Assembly: GCA_012842395.1 (NCBI GenBank)
Contig: DUSX01000037.1
Location: 1 to 64,000 of the forward strand
Reading direction: 5' to 3'
Origin: Bacillota bacterium
GTDB taxonomy: Bacteria > Bacillota > SHA-98 > UBA4971
Length of the DNA stretch: 64,000 nt
The notes beneath the pieces were generated by a model. That model was given only the letters and a program-made list of their open reading frames with translations, was not told the origin of the DNA and did not search any database. The translations under genes were made by a program, and so were the position numbers. Of this stretch, positions 25,767-36,141 are shown piece after piece (positions within the stretch are counted from its first letter, which is position 1; every line of letters starts with the position of its first letter).

Positions 25767-27605
25767 ATGAGGATCCTGCTGATGGGGAACCCCAACGTCG
25801 GCAAGAGTGTCGTTTTTTCCCGTCTCACCGGCACGCAGGTTATCACCTCCAACTACCCGGGCACCACGGTGGAATTCACGAAGGGCACGACGAGGCTGAC
25901 GACGGGCGAGAGAGCGGAGGTCATCGACGTCCCGGGCACGTACAGTCTCGAGCCCACCTGCAAAGCCGAGGAGGTGGCGGTGAGCCTCCTGGACGGCCTG
26001 CAGGAAGGCGACGTCGTCGTGAACGTGGTGGATGCCACCCATCTCGAAAGGAACCTCCACCTGACCCTCGAGCTTCTCGAACGGGGTGTGCCGCTGGTCG
26101 TGGCGCTCAACCTATGGGACGAAGCGCGCCACGAGGGGATCACCATCGACGTGAGGAGGCTGGAAGCTCTCCTGGGCGTCCCTGTGGTGCCGACCGTGGC
26201 TCTTACGGGCGAGGGCATGGACGTATTGCTGGACAAGGTGGATAAGGCCAAGGTGCGTCGCGCCAGGGCTGGAGGGCCGAAGCGCACTGCGGACGAGCGT
26301 TGGGCCGAGGTCGGCCGCATTACACGCGCGGTTCAAGCCATTGCCCACCGGCACCATTCCGTGAGAGACGCGCTCGAGGATGCCAGCATGCGGCCGGTAA
26401 CAGGCCTCATTGTGGCAGCAGTGGTCCTCGCCGTGTCGTTCGGGGCTATAAGGCTCATCGGCGAAGGCCTCATCACATATGTCTTCGATCCTGCGTTCGA
26501 AAGGCTCGTCCGCCCGCTCGTCACGGCTCTTGACGCAGCGCTGCGGCCGACGGGCTTCGTCCATGACATCCTCATCGGGCACCCCGTCGGCGGGCAGGTG
26601 GACTTCGTGGAGTCGCTGGGCCTTCTGACCACGGGTCTGTACGTGCCCATCGCGATGGTGCTGCCGTACGTGCTGGCTTTTTACGTCGTGCTGAGCGTGC
26701 TCGAGGACGTCGGATACCTGCCGCGGCTCGCCGTGCTCCTGGACAACCTCATGCACGTCCTCGGGATGCACGGGTACGCCATCGTTCCAATGATCCTAGG
26801 CCTCGGGTGCAACGTCCCCGCTGTTCTGGCCACGCGGGTCCTTGAGAGCAGACGCGAGAAGTTCATCGCCGCGACGATGGTGTCCATCGGTGTACCGTGC
26901 ATGGCCCAGAGCGCCGTGATCGTAGGGCTCGTGGGACCACACGGCATCTCATACATCGCGTATATCTATGGGACCTTGTTCGTTCTCTGGCTCTCGCTTG
27001 GGCTTGTGCTGAACTCTGTTGTGCCGGGCCAGAGCCCGCCGTTGCTCATCGAGATCCCGCCCTACCGGTTTCCGTACCTTCCCGGGCTCTGGAAGAAGAT
27101 CTGGATGCGCGTGCGGGCGTTCCTCACCGACGCGGTTCCGTATGTCCTGCTCGGCGTCCTTATCGTCAACGTGCTCTACGCGTCCGGCCTCATGAATGTC
27201 ATAAGCAGCCTGCTAACGCCGGTTGTCACGGGGCTCCTCGGCCTCCCACCCGACGCAGCGGTGGCCCTGCTGATGGGATTTCTCAGGAAGGACGTGGCCG
27301 TCGGGATGCTGGGCGCGCTGGGCCTCACCGCGCGCCAGCTCGCGGTGGCGAGCGTGGTTCTGACCGCATACTTTCCCTGCGCAGCGACGTTTGTGGTGCT
27401 TCTGCGCGAACTAGGGGGCGCCGATATGGTCAAGGCAGCGGGGATAATGATAGTCGCGGCGCTGGGAGCAGGGACTGCGCTGAACCTCGTGCTGTCGGGA
27501 GCGGTCTCGGCCGGACTCGTGCTTGCGGCCGTCGCCGCTTTGGTCGCCTCGACCTACCTCGTCCGGCGCCGTGAGGGGCGCGACGCGAGTGCGGCAGGTC
27601 AATAG
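25767..27605 (+). CDS. feoB: FeoB ferrous iron transporter GTPase
   Basis: 612-residue membrane transporter with an N-terminal G domain: G1 GNPNVGKS (7-14), G3 DVPGTYSLEP, G4-like NLWD. It then has membrane gate motifs VLEDVGYLPRLAVLLD and GLGCNVPAVLATR, the second gate AYFPCAATFVVLLRELG, and the usual helical bundle. ATG 25767 follows GGAGGACGGAGCGG. It transports Fe(II) under anaerobic conditions; the Fur-like box before feoA should control it. It ends before a hairpin shared with the convergent proC operon. Confidence 0.97.
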   Translation: MRILLMGNPNVGKSVVFSRLTGTQVITSNYPGTTVEFTKGTTRLTTGERAEVIDVPGTYSLEPTCKAEEVAVSLLDGLQEGDVVVNVVDATHLERNLHLTLELLERGVPLVVALNLWDEARHEGITIDVRRLEALLGVPVVPTVALTGEGMDVLLDKVDKAKVRRARAGGPKRTADERWAEVGRITRAVQAIAHRHHSVRDALEDASMRPVTGLIVAAVVLAVSFGAIRLIGEGLITYVFDPAFERLVRPLVTALDAALRPTGFVHDILIGHPVGGQVDFVESLGLLTTGLYVPIAMVLPYVLAFYVVLSVLEDVGYLPRLAVLLDNLMHVLGMHGYAIVPMILGLGCNVPAVLATRVLESRREKFIAATMVSIGVPCMAQSAVIVGLVGPHGISYIAYIYGTLFVLWLSLGLVLNSVVPGQSPPLLIEIPPYRFPYLPGLWKKIWMRVRAFLTDAVPYVLLGVLIVNVLYASGLMNVISSLLTPVVTGLLGLPPDAAVALLMGFLRKDVAVGMLGALGLTARQLAVASVVLTAYFPCAATFVVLLRELGGADMVKAAGIMIVAALGAGTALNLVLSGAVSAGLVLAAVAALVASTYLVRRREGRDASAAGQ

Positions 27606-27644
27606 CAAGCAATAGCAAGCCCGTGCACCACCGTGGCATGTCCA

Positions 27645-27685
27645 CCGCGGCATGTCATGCCACGCCCTGGCATGACATACCGCGG
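27645..27685. terminator. Hairpin between convergent feoB and proC
   Basis: CCGCGGCATGTCATGCCA and its near-complement (one mismatch in 18) flank a CGCCC loop. It lies 40 bases after feoB and 35 before the proC stop and could end transcription from both sides. No long T run is present. Confidence 0.6.
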
Positions 27686-27719
27686 CATGTGCTATGCCCG
27701 GGGCTCTATGCCAGAAGCT

Positions 27720-28568
27720 CTATGCCAGGAGCTCGCGGGCTTTCTTGCGTTCCTCCGCGAGGATCTGGCCAAGCTCCTTGGACCGCTCCGCCGCGGCAAC
27801 CACGGCGTCCATGATCGAGGCCCGGAGGGACCCGCGCTCCAGAGCGTGGAGCCCGGCGATGGCCGTTCCACCGGGCGAGGTCACCATGTCACGCAGACAC
27901 GCCGGATGTGAGCCTGTTTCGAGGACCATTTTCGCCGCTCCCAACACGGTTTGGGCCGCCAACTGCAGCGCCACGCTGCGGGAGAACCCCACCCTCACCC
28001 CGCCGTCGGCGAGAGCCTCGATCATCGTATACACGAACGCAGGCCCGCTCCCGCTCAGAGCGGTCACCGAATCCATCAGGTCCTCTTGCACCGTCACGAT
28101 CTTCCCGAGGGGCGCGAGGAGTTCGGAGAGCTCCGTGACATCCTTGGGCCCTGCGTGCCTTCCGATTGAAACCGCGATCACACCTTCCATTACGAGGCAA
28201 GGGGTATTCGGCATGATGCGCAGAATCCTTGGTCTGCGGGGGAACGCGCTCTCGAGGGACTCCGTGGTCACTCCGGCCACCGGCGACACCACGAGCTGGT
28301 CAGCCCTGACGTGCCGGGATACCTCGTCCACCACGCAATCTATGACTTGCGGCTTCACCGTGAGAAAGAGAACGCCTGCTGCGTCGACCACAGCCTTGTT
28401 GCTCCTCGCAGCCCTGATGCCCGTCTCCTCGACAAGCCGGCTGAGGCGGTCCGCGTCCACGTCACTTGCCACTATGTCCTCGGCCCTTGCCGAACCCGCC
28501 TTGATCATACCCTTGATGAGGACGTTGGCAAGGGTCCCCGAACCTATGAATCCGACAGTTCTTGCCAT
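27720..28568 (-). CDS. proC: Pyrroline-5-carboxylate reductase
   Basis: Last step of proline synthesis, reducing pyrroline-5-carboxylate with NAD(P)H. 282 residues from ATG 28568, eight bases after GGAGG. The Rossmann motif is TVGFIGSGTLANVLIKGM, with VKPQVIDCVV and the signature IMPNTPCLVMEG, then TALSGSGPAFVYTMIEAL and DMVTSPGGTAIAGLHALE. It is the last gene after the leu-ilvE operon with a 115-base gap, so it may be read from that operon or from its own promoter. Confidence 0.97.
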   Translation of the reverse strand: MARTVGFIGSGTLANVLIKGMIKAGSARAEDIVASDVDADRLSRLVEETGIRAARSNKAVVDAAGVLFLTVKPQVIDCVVDEVSRHVRADQLVVSPVAGVTTESLESAFPRRPRILRIMPNTPCLVMEGVIAVSIGRHAGPKDVTELSELLAPLGKIVTVQEDLMDSVTALSGSGPAFVYTMIEALADGGVRVGFSRSVALQLAAQTVLGAAKMVLETGSHPACLRDMVTSPGGTAIAGLHALERGSLRASIMDAVVAAAERSKELGQILAEERKKARELLA

Positions 28569-28683
28569 CTGGCGCGCCTCCATACCTGTGCATCAGCTTT
28601 TATGTATCACCTTTGCACTAACATCCTTCTCGGACTTGCCTTTCTTGTCTCGCTGTGGGCTCGCCCCCATTAGAACCCGCCGT

Positions 28684-29616
28684 TTAGACCGTCTTCCGGA
28701 CGGGCGTCAGCCACGAGTGCGAGTCTGGAACCCGCCCCTGGACTATCGCAAAGAACGCTTCCTTCAACTTCAGTGTGATGGGCCCGGGCCGTCCGTTCCC
28801 CACAGGGATTCTGTCAACGGAGCGCACCGGGGTGATCTCCGCGGCCGTGCCCGTCAGGAAGACCTCGTCCGCGATGTACAGCATCTCCCTTGGGAGGGGC
28901 TCTTCGACCGCAGGGATTCCGAGCTCGCGTGCGAGCGTGAGGACCGTGCTCCGGGTTATGCCGCCCAGTATAGACGAGGCAAGCTGGGGAGTGTAGATGG
29001 TGCCGTCGCGCACCACGAAGAGGTTCTCGCCAGTGCCCTCTGATAACAACCCGTCCGTCCCGACGGCGATCGCCTCATGGTATCCGTCGACGATCGCCTG
29101 CATCTTCATGAGTTGGGAGTTGATGTAGTTCCCGCAGGCTTTGGCCATCGGAGGAATGGTGTTCGGAGCCATGCGGTTCCAGGAAGACACCACGACGTCA
29201 ACGCCCTGGTCGTCGGCACCGGACGCGAGATACGTGCCCCACCCCCATACCGCGATGACCGTATGTACGGGGCTTGCGAGCGCATTCAGCCCAAGCTCGT
29301 GATACCCTCGAAACACGAGCGGCCTTATGTAGCAGGAGTCAAAACCGTTTCGCGCGACGGTCTCGGTTATCGCCCGGGCCAGGTCTTCCTGGGAGTAGGG
29401 TATGTCCATGCGGTATATCTTCGCTGAATCATACAGCCGTCTCACATGGTCGCCCAAGCGAAACACCGCGGTGCCGGCGGGGGTCTTGTACGCCCTGATC
29501 CCTTCGAACACCCCCGAGCCGTAATGCACGACATGGCTCAAAACGTGGATCTTCGCGTCCTCCCACTTGACGAACTCCCCGTCGAACCATATGTAAGTAC
29601 CTTCCACCCATGCCAT
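28684..29616 (-). CDS. ilvE: Branched-chain amino acid aminotransferase
   Basis: PLP enzyme of fold type IV that makes leucine, isoleucine and valine from their keto acids with glutamate. 310 residues. HYGSGVFEGIRAY, the PLP lysine in PPMAKACGNYINSQL, LSEGTGENLFVV and GITRSTVLTLARELGIPAVEE are typical, as is EVFLTGTAAEITPV. Being next to leuB and under the same T-box leader puts it in the leucine operon. Confidence 0.97.
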   Translation of the reverse strand: MAWVEGTYIWFDGEFVKWEDAKIHVLSHVVHYGSGVFEGIRAYKTPAGTAVFRLGDHVRRLYDSAKIYRMDIPYSQEDLARAITETVARNGFDSCYIRPLVFRGYHELGLNALASPVHTVIAVWGWGTYLASGADDQGVDVVVSSWNRMAPNTIPPMAKACGNYINSQLMKMQAIVDGYHEAIAVGTDGLLSEGTGENLFVVRDGTIYTPQLASSILGGITRSTVLTLARELGIPAVEEPLPREMLYIADEVFLTGTAAEITPVRSVDRIPVGNGRPGPITLKLKEAFFAIVQGRVPDSHSWLTPVRKTV

Positions 29617-29696
29617 TTCGGCCTCACCTCGTTTTGTTAGTTGACAGTTGCAGATACCCTAGATGCCGGGGGCCTCGAGAGCCCCCCGAAACCTGC

Positions 29697-30806
29697 TCAG
29701 CCTAGGATCTCGTCCACTATGAGATCTCCCATCTCAGCGGTGCCGACGAGTGTCGTCCCCTCAGTGAAGATATCCGCGGTGCGATACCCTTTTCGCAGGA
29801 CCGCCGTCACGGCGGCCTCAAGGGATTCCGCCTCTTTGCCCAGGCCGAAGGAATACCTCAGGAGCAGCCCTGCGGAGAGCACCGCCCCCAGCGGGTTGGC
29901 CACGTTCTTTCCCGCGATGTCGGGTGCGGAACCGTGCACCGGTTCGTACAGGCCCGTCCGGCCGCAGCCGAGGCTGGCGGAGGGCAGCATGCCGAGGGAG
30001 CCCGCCAGCGTGGCCGCCTCGTCGCTGAGGATGTCCCCGAACATGTTCTCGGTGAGTATCACATCGAACCGACCCGGGTCGCGGACGAGCTGCATCGCGC
30101 AGTTGTCTACGTACATGTGGGCGAGCTCGACGTCCGGGTAGTCCTTACCGACCTTCGTGACCACCTCTCGCCAAAGCCGCGAGCTTTCTAACACGTTGGC
30201 CTTGTCCACCGAGGTGACCTTCCGTCTCCGCTCAGAAGCCAACCGAAACGCCACCCTTGCGACGCGCTCTATCTCGTCCCAGGTGTAGACGGTCGTATCC
30301 ACGGCCCTCACCACATCCCGCCCGCTGCCGAGGTCGCGTTCGCAGAAGCGGCCCCTGGGCTGGCCGAAATACGCGCCTCCGGTCAGCTCCCTCACCACCA
30401 GCAGGTCGACGCCCTCCACCACGTGGCTCTTGAGAGTCGAGGCCCCGACAAGCTCGGGGAAGACCCGCACCGGGCGCAGGTTCGCGAATACGCCCAGGGA
30501 TTTGCGCAGGCCTAGAAGCCCGGCCTCCGGTCGCCTGTCCCCCGGAAGACCGTCCCATTTTGGGCCGCCCACCGCCCCGAGGAGCACGGCGCCGCACCTC
30601 CGGCAGGTCTCGAGAGTCTCCTCAGGCAGAGGCGTGCCGGCCGCGTCCAAGGCCGCTCCGCCCACGAGGCACTCCACGAAGTCAAACCTGCACGCGTGCT
30701 TCCTTCCGACCGCAACGAGCGCCTTCCTGGCCTCCCTTATCACTTCCGGCCCTACCCCGTCACCCGGCAGCAGGGCGATCTTGAACCCATCCATCGCCCG
30801 ACCCAA
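29697..30806 (-). CDS. leuB: 3-isopropylmalate dehydrogenase
   Basis: NAD-dependent oxidative decarboxylase of leucine synthesis. Conserved parts: [49 protein letters not shown], and the active site [18 protein letters not shown] and [15 protein letters not shown]. The start appears to be TTG 30806, eight bases after GGGAGG; the ATG 30794 is about 20 bases from that site. The gene comes after leuD with a 155-base gap holding short tandem repeats. Confidence 0.97.
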   Translation of the reverse strand: MGRAMDGFKIALLPGDGVGPEVIREARKALVAVGRKHACRFDFVECLVGGAALDAAGTPLPEETLETCRRCGAVLLGAVGGPKWDGLPGDRRPEAGLLGLRKSLGVFANLRPVRVFPELVGASTLKSHVVEGVDLLVVRELTGGAYFGQPRGRFCERDLGSGRDVVRAVDTTVYTWDEIERVARVAFRLASERRRKVTSVDKANVLESSRLWREVVTKVGKDYPDVELAHMYVDNCAMQLVRDPGRFDVILTENMFGDILSDEAATLAGSLGMLPSASLGCGRTGLYEPVHGSAPDIAGKNVANPLGAVLSAGLLLRYSFGLGKEAESLEAAVTAVLRKGYRTADIFTEGTTLVGTAEMGDLIVDEILG

Positions 30807-30899
30807 ACGCTACGCCTCCCTTGGTCCTTCACGCAACGCCGCGACACGCCGCCCGGCCCTCGCGTCGTCGGCCGCTCGCGCCGGTCGGCCGGCGCTAAC

Positions 30900-30960
30900 A
30901 AGCCAGCATCCAACATCCAGCACCCAACATCTAACATCGAACATCCAACAGCCAGCTCTC
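30900..30960. repeat. Short tandem CCAACATC-type repeat
   Basis: The leuD-leuB gap has six to seven degenerate copies of an 8-9 base unit (CCAACATC, CTAACATC, CGAACATC). On the minus strand it would read like MLDVGCWMLDAG. Units vary by one or two bases. No coding role is likely. Confidence 0.75.
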
Positions 30961-30961
30961 G

Positions 30962-31483
30962 TCAGCCAGCACAGGATTTACCGCTCTCTATCCTTTCGCG
31001 CACGTAATTGATGATGCCCCCACAATCCACGATCCTTTGCATGAACTCGGGGAGGGGAGCAGCGCGATACTCTTCGCCTCGAGTCACATTCCGGATCAAG
31101 CCTTCGCCGGGAGAGACCTCGACGATGTCCCCCGCCTGTATCCGCTCGGCGGCTTCCGGGCACTCCAGGATGGGCAGGCCCACGTTCAGCGCGTTGCGGA
31201 AGAATATCCGGGCAAAGGACGCGGCAATGACGCAGGATACGCCAGCAGCCTTGATAGCTATTGGGGCATGCTCCCTGGAGCTTCCGCAGCCGAAGTTCCT
31301 GCCGCCCACGATGACGTCACCCGGCCGGACCTCGCTTGCGAACCTCGGATCGGCGTCCTCCATGCAGTGCTTTGCGAGGTCCGCCGGGTCCGAGGTATAG
31401 AGGTACCTTGCGGGGATGATCGCGTCAGTGTCCACATGATCTCCGAACTTCCATGCTCTCGCTCTGATGGTCGACGTCATCAC
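30962..31483 (-). CDS. leuD: 3-isopropylmalate dehydratase small subunit
   Basis: 173-residue swivelling-domain subunit that pairs with LeuC to isomerise 2- to 3-isopropylmalate. It shows WKFGDHVDTDAIIPARYL, the substrate loop GRNFGCGSSREHAP, and ASFARIFFRNALNVGLP. It follows leuC by a 231-base gap in which only a small hairpin (GAGGTC / GACCTC near 31618-31636) is visible. Confidence 0.97.
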   Translation of the reverse strand: MMTSTIRARAWKFGDHVDTDAIIPARYLYTSDPADLAKHCMEDADPRFASEVRPGDVIVGGRNFGCGSSREHAPIAIKAAGVSCVIAASFARIFFRNALNVGLPILECPEAAERIQAGDIVEVSPGEGLIRNVTRGEEYRAAPLPEFMQRIVDCGGIINYVRERIESGKSCAG

Positions 31484-31714
31484 TGCATCACCTGCCTGCT
31501 CGGCGTTTCCGTCTGCTTACCGCTCAACGTCTCTCGGCGTGTCTCGGCGTCGGTCCATGTTCCTCGGCCCTCGCTGCCGCTCCGCCGGGTCCCACCCTAC
31601 ATGCCGCGGGCGCATGGCGAGGTCGCCGACCTCGCGCGCCGAATTCGAACGATTCGCATTCCAACGTGCCGAGCCGCAAAGAGGCGCTAGCTTTTCCAGC
31701 GGAATACTCAGAGA

Positions 31715-32974
31715 TCAGAGTTCGTCGGGGCCCGCTATGCGTCCCATGACTGCGGAGGCCGCCGCCACCGCCGCGTTTGACAAGTATACCTCGCTCTTCG
31801 GATGCCCCATCCTGCCCACGAAGTTCCGGTTGGTCGTGGATATCGCCTTCTCTCCCTCGGCGAGGATGCCCATGTGCCCTCCGAGGCACGGGCCACACGT
31901 GGGCGTGCTGACTGCCGCGCCCGCCTCGATAAAGATTTGGATGAGCCCCTCGCGTATGGCCTGCAGGTAGATCTCCTGGGTGCCAGGGAAGACCAGGAGC
32001 CGCACGCGCGGGTGGACTTTTCGCCCGCGAAGCACCTCTGCCGCAGCTCTCAAATCCTCCATCCGGCCGTTGGTGCAGGAGCCGATCACAGCCTGGTCTA
32101 TCCACACCTTGCCCGCCTCGCTGATGGGCCTCACGTTTTCGGGCAGGTGAGGGAAGGCCACTTGTGGCTCGAGGCCGCTCACGTCGAATTCGTGCACAGC
32201 ACTGTAGCGAGCGTCCGGGTCGCTCTCGAAGACCCGGTAACCTCCATTTGACCTCTCGCGCACGTACTCAAGGGTCTTCTCATCCGGCACCATGATGCCG
32301 TTTTTCGCGCCGGCCTCCACCGCCATGTTTGCCATGGTGAACCTTGAGTCCATCGAGAGGCTCCGTATCGCTTCTCCGGAGAACTCCATGGCCTTGTAGG
32401 CCGCGCCGTCCACGCCTATGCGCCCTATGGTGTGGAGGATGAGGTCCTTTCCGTACACCCAGCGGCCGGGTTTGCCGCGGTACACGAGCTTGATGCTCTC
32501 GGGGACCTTCAGCCATATCTCGCCGAGGGTCATGGCAGCGGCCATATCGGTGCTGCCTACCCCGGTGGCGAAGGCACCCAGTGCCCCGTACGTGCACGTG
32601 TGAGAATCCGCGCCGATGATGACATCGCCGGGACGCACGAGCCCTTGCTCCGGGAGAAGGCAGTGCTCGATGCCCATCCTTCCTACCTCAAAGTAGTTGG
32701 ATATCCCTTGTTCTCTGGCGAACTCCCTCAATCTCGCGCACTGCTCGGCAGACCTTATGTCCTTGTTCGGCACGAAGTGATCGGGCACGAGCGCGATCCT
32801 ATTAGGATCGAAGACCCGCTTTGCGCCGGTCTTCCTGAACTGCTCGATGGCAACGGGCGCGGTTATGTCGTTCCCCAGGACCATGTCGACCTTTACCGTG
32901 ATAAGCTCGCCGGGCTCAACGGAGTCTCGTCCAGCGTGGGCGGCTAGGATTTTCTCGGTTATCGTCATCCCCAA
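31715..32974 (-). CDS. leuC: 3-isopropylmalate dehydratase large subunit
   Basis: Aconitase-family 4Fe-4S subunit; about 420 residues, the short (prokaryotic archaeal-like) LeuC form. Cluster cysteines are in [13 protein letters not shown] and [22 protein letters not shown] and [16 protein letters not shown] are also present. TTG 32974 is nine bases after GGGGAGGGGG, with ATG 32968 as the alternative. It lies 18 bases after leuA in the same operon. Confidence 0.97.
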   Translation of the reverse strand: MGMTITEKILAAHAGRDSVEPGELITVKVDMVLGNDITAPVAIEQFRKTGAKRVFDPNRIALVPDHFVPNKDIRSAEQCARLREFAREQGISNYFEVGRMGIEHCLLPEQGLVRPGDVIIGADSHTCTYGALGAFATGVGSTDMAAAMTLGEIWLKVPESIKLVYRGKPGRWVYGKDLILHTIGRIGVDGAAYKAMEFSGEAIRSLSMDSRFTMANMAVEAGAKNGIMVPDEKTLEYVRERSNGGYRVFESDPDARYSAVHEFDVSGLEPQVAFPHLPENVRPISEAGKVWIDQAVIGSCTNGRMEDLRAAAEVLRGRKVHPRVRLLVFPGTQEIYLQAIREGLIQIFIEAGAAVSTPTCGPCLGGHMGILAEGEKAISTTNRNFVGRMGHPKSEVYLSNAAVAAASAVMGRIAGPDEL

Positions 32975-32992
32975 GATGCGCCACCCCCTCCC

Positions 32993-34582
32993 CTAGCTTC
33001 CCGACGTTCCCAAGGCGTCTTGGACAGGTCGGGAGACTCCGGCGGCTCCGGCAGGCGCGGCTGCCTTGCTGAAGGTCCGCCGGTTGTGGAGAAGCTTGTT
33101 GATGGCCTGCACATACGCCTTGGCGCTGGCCTCTATCACGTCCGTGCTCGTTCCGCGGCCTACGTAGGTGTCTCCGTTGTCCTTTATCCGGACCGTGGCC
33201 TCTCCCAGAGCGTCCTTGCCGCCGGTGACCGCGTTTAGGGAGTACGACACGAGATGAGTCTCCAATTTCGCGGCAGCGTCCACCGCTTTGAAGACCGCCT
33301 CCACGGGCCCGTCCCCGCATGCGGCCTCTTCCACGGAGCCGTCCACAGTCTTGAGCCTCACCGTGGCAGTGGGCACGGCATGGTTGCCGCTAATCACGTG
33401 TATGTATTCCAGCTCGAAGAAGCCCGGTGTCGCAACGAGCTCATCCTCGACGATAGCCTCGATGTCTCTGTCGCTGACCTGCTTCTTCTTGTCCGCAAGC
33501 TCGATGAAGCGGTTGAACGCTTTCTCCATCTCGTCCCGGGTCAAAGAGTACCCGAGGGCCTTCAGCTTCTCGCTGAACGCGTGTCGCCCGGAGTGTTTGC
33601 CCAGGACCAGCCTGCTTTCGGGGAGGCCCACTGACTCAGGCGTCATGATCTCGTAAGTGGTCCTCTCCTTGAGGATGCCGTCCTGGTGTATGCCGGACTC
33701 GTGGGCGAAAGCGTTGTCGCCGACCACAGCCTTGTTGGGCTGCACGAACACCGCCGTAAGCGAGCTCACCAGGCGGCTTGTGCGATAGATGTGGGTCGTA
33801 TCGATGCCCACAGAGACATCGAAGTAGTCTTTCCTCGTCCTGAGCGCCATGACGACCTCCTCAAGCGCGGCGTTCCCGGCCCTTTCGCCGAGGCCGTTTA
33901 TGGTGCACTCAACCTGGGTCGCCCCGGCCGTCACAGCGGCCAAGGAGTTCGCGACCGCGAGCCCCAGGTCGTTGTGGCAGTGGACGCTGATGGTTACCCG
34001 GTCTATGCCGGCGGTGTTGGCTTTCACGTAAGAAACGAGATCCGCGAATTCCCAGGGCGTGCTGTAGCCGACTGTGTCGGGAATGTTGATGACCGTCGCC
34101 CCCGCCTCGATCACCGCCTCGAATATCTCACGCAGGAATCCCCGGTCGCTCCTGGCGGCGTCTTCGGCGGAGAACTCCACGTCGTTTGTGAGGCTCTTAG
34201 CGTGCCGCACCGCCTCCACGGCCATTCTCAGGACCTCGTCGGGGCTCTTGCGGAGCTTATACCGCATGTGGACGGGAGATGTCGCGATGAAAGTATGGAT
34301 CCTGGGCCTCTCGGCGTATCGCAGGGCCTCCCAAGCCTTATCGATGTCCTTCTCCATTGTTCGGGCCAAGGCCGCGATGGTGGGCCCCTTTATCTGGGAG
34401 GCGACCGCCTCCACCGCCGCGAAGTCTCCGGGAGACGCAACCGGGAACCCCGCCTCGATCACATCCACCCGGAGCTTGGCGAGCTGCGTTGCTATCTCGA
34501 CCTTCTCTTCCACGTTCAAATTGACGCCGGGGGATTGTTCTCCGTCCCTGAGCGTTGTGTCAAAGATGAATACCTGCCTCAT
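32993..34582 (-). CDS. leuA: 2-isopropylmalate synthase
   Basis: 529-residue committed enzyme of leucine synthesis, condensing acetyl-CoA with 2-ketoisovalerate. TIM barrel: [54 protein letters not shown]. The C-terminal LeuA regulatory domain (about residues 380-500, [13 protein letters not shown] ... [21 protein letters not shown]) gives leucine feedback. The last 25 residues are Ala/Gly-rich. First gene of the operon behind a T-box leader. Confidence 0.97.
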   Translation of the reverse strand: MRQVFIFDTTLRDGEQSPGVNLNVEEKVEIATQLAKLRVDVIEAGFPVASPGDFAAVEAVASQIKGPTIAALARTMEKDIDKAWEALRYAERPRIHTFIATSPVHMRYKLRKSPDEVLRMAVEAVRHAKSLTNDVEFSAEDAARSDRGFLREIFEAVIEAGATVINIPDTVGYSTPWEFADLVSYVKANTAGIDRVTISVHCHNDLGLAVANSLAAVTAGATQVECTINGLGERAGNAALEEVVMALRTRKDYFDVSVGIDTTHIYRTSRLVSSLTAVFVQPNKAVVGDNAFAHESGIHQDGILKERTTYEIMTPESVGLPESRLVLGKHSGRHAFSEKLKALGYSLTRDEMEKAFNRFIELADKKKQVSDRDIEAIVEDELVATPGFFELEYIHVISGNHAVPTATVRLKTVDGSVEEAACGDGPVEAVFKAVDAAAKLETHLVSYSLNAVTGGKDALGEATVRIKDNGDTYVGRGTSTDVIEASAKAYVQAINKLLHNRRTFSKAAAPAGAAGVSRPVQDALGTSGS

Positions 34583-34727
34583 GTCGCTCGCGATCCTCCT
34601 TCTTTCTCTTCTAGCTACTCTTCTGATTATCTGATTGCCCCTTCCAAGTGCCGCCGTCGTCCCATAACGTCCGTGACGTCAACGTCCACGACGTCGCACC
34701 CATGTCCGTGATCCCGCATCGCGTAAC

Positions 34728-35010
34728 AAAAAACCTCTCCCCCCTGATAGCCATGGGCTTTCGGGCTATCAGGGACGAGAGGATGAGCGGCTCGTGGTAC
34801 CACCCTGACTTCGTCGCCGCCTCACGGCAGCGACCTCACTGTCTCCGACCTCACCGACGCAGACTGCGACGTTTAAGCCGTCACCATTCTCCGGTCGTCT
34901 TCAGTCTTGGTCTCAAGGACACGAGAACTAGGCGGATAACGGGCGCCTCGTGGAAAACGCGGCCCGGCGAAGCCTACTCACCTGTGGGAAGCGCGACGCC
35001 TACGGCATCG
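34728..35010 (-). ncRNA. T-box leader of the leu operon
   Basis: On the minus strand the T-box sequence AGGGTGGTACCACG occupies 34806 to 34793. It is followed by a terminator: arms 34782-34764 and 34752-34734 (CCTCTC..CCTGATAGCC pairing with GGCTATCAGG..GAGAGG) and six T at 34733-34728. The upstream part contains the TGAGTAGGCTTCG (AGTA-type) element near 34980, as expected of stem I. An uncharged tRNA pairs with the T-box and prevents termination. Context makes leucine the likely amino acid; I could not assign the specifier codon. The 5' limit is approximate. Confidence 0.9.
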
Positions 35011-35274
35011 GCCCGCGGACGTTCTTGTTCTGATGCCTTGAATGCGATGCGATGCATTGCGCGGCGTAAGTCGTGCCGGCAGCGGCCGCGAACCTGTCAC
35101 GATGACCATCCCATCACAGTTTTCGGCTTGCGCGGTTCGAGGGCGAGTTCAACAGGGCCCGGCCACCGGTTCGCACCGGCCACCGGCTCTCTTGGGCCCG
35201 GCGCCCTGATTACTGCTCCCTGTCATGACCTTTGACAAGCCCCAGAATCGTGCTGGTCCCAAGTTATTACCGAT

Positions 35275-35303
35275 AGTGTATAAAGATTCATGTGCGGTGT
35301 CAA
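35275..35303 (-). promoter_or_regulatory. leu operon promoter
   Basis: On the minus strand TTGACA (35303-35298), a 17-base spacer and TACACT (35280-35275) form a near-consensus sigma-A promoter facing the T-box and leuA. The untranslated leader would be about 685 bases, of which the stretch 35010-35268 holds nothing I recognise. Confidence 0.75.
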
Positions 35304-35531
35304 GAGGCGGATTTGCATTTTCCGTGCCGCCGGTCTGTGATAGTGTCGCCCTGTAGGTGGTTTGAGAAAACGGTGCGCTGCAAGCAGTTGAGAGAAATCT
35401 GCCCCGCACGCTGCGTAGGAAGAGGTCACCTCACGCCCACGGAAGCGCCCCACTCCCCCCTGAGGACAAGGGCCCGTGAGGCTGCGAACGTATCGGTCAG
35501 ATCAGTTTGGTCGGCGGCAGGGCATCATCCG

Positions 35532-35879
35532 TCAGAACACCCGCCTGCCGAGCGGGACCTCGCGGTCAGGCTGGATGAGGACCACCTCGGTTTCGTCGCT
35601 TAGAGCGACGCCCAGGACGAGGACCTCAGACATGAAATCAGCGATCTGCCGCGGCGGGAAGTTCGTAACGGCGATCACGAGCCTCCCCACTAGTTCGTCG
35701 GGCGAGTAAAGCTTGGTGATCTGGGCGCTTGACTTCCGTACGCCGTAGTCGCCGAAGTCGACAAGCAGTTTGTACGCGGGCTTTCGAGCTTTGGTAAACG
35801 GCTCGGCCTTGATGATCCTTCCGACTCGCATCTCGACTCTGTTGAAGTCTTCGTAAGTTATCGCGCTCACGTTCTCCAT
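35532..35879 (-). CDS. csaA: CsaA-type tRNA-binding protein
   Basis: 115-residue OB-fold protein of the CsaA / Trbp111 tRNA-binding family. DFNRVEMRVGRIIKAEPFTKARKPAYKLLVDFG is followed by KSSAQITKLYSPDELVGR, VTNFPPRQIADFMSEVLVLG and the short C-terminal loop. It binds structured tRNA and has been reported as a chaperone-like export helper in bacilli. ATG 35879 follows AAGGAGAGAAGGTGG. It stands alone, divergent from cstA. Confidence 0.93.
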   Translation of the reverse strand: MENVSAITYEDFNRVEMRVGRIIKAEPFTKARKPAYKLLVDFGDYGVRKSSAQITKLYSPDELVGRLVIAVTNFPPRQIADFMSEVLVLGVALSDETEVVLIQPDREVPLGRRVF

Positions 35880-35918
35880 CCACCTTCTCTCCTTTTTGCA
35901 ACTCAGGTCGTTTTTTAT

Positions 35919-35948
35919 GCCATTCAGACGAGAACTCCTACCGTTCGG
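35919..35948 (+). promoter_or_regulatory. Candidate LytTR direct-repeat site upstream of cstA
   Basis: GCCATTCAG (35919-35927) and ACCGTTCGG (35940-35948) start exactly 21 bases apart. LytTR regulators bind two 9-base direct repeats with 12 bases between them, of the form TACCGTTNRK. The site is about 200 bases before cstA and a LytTR gene lies just beyond cstA. The second half-site fits the consensus better than the first. Confidence 0.5.
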
Positions 35949-36141
35949 CCCGAATCTCTTTCCACTTCACTCCCAGGGGTTCTAGAATGACTCTGAAGAC
36001 CCCGTACCGTGAACCTCCTCCAGCACCCTACTCGAGTGCGTCGTTGCGGAGCGCGGCTACGGAAAGACGGATGCCTGCAGCACAGTGGAACAGGGCCGGC
36101 CGGCTGCGGGACGGGTCCAACACAATAAGGAGGTGCTGTAA

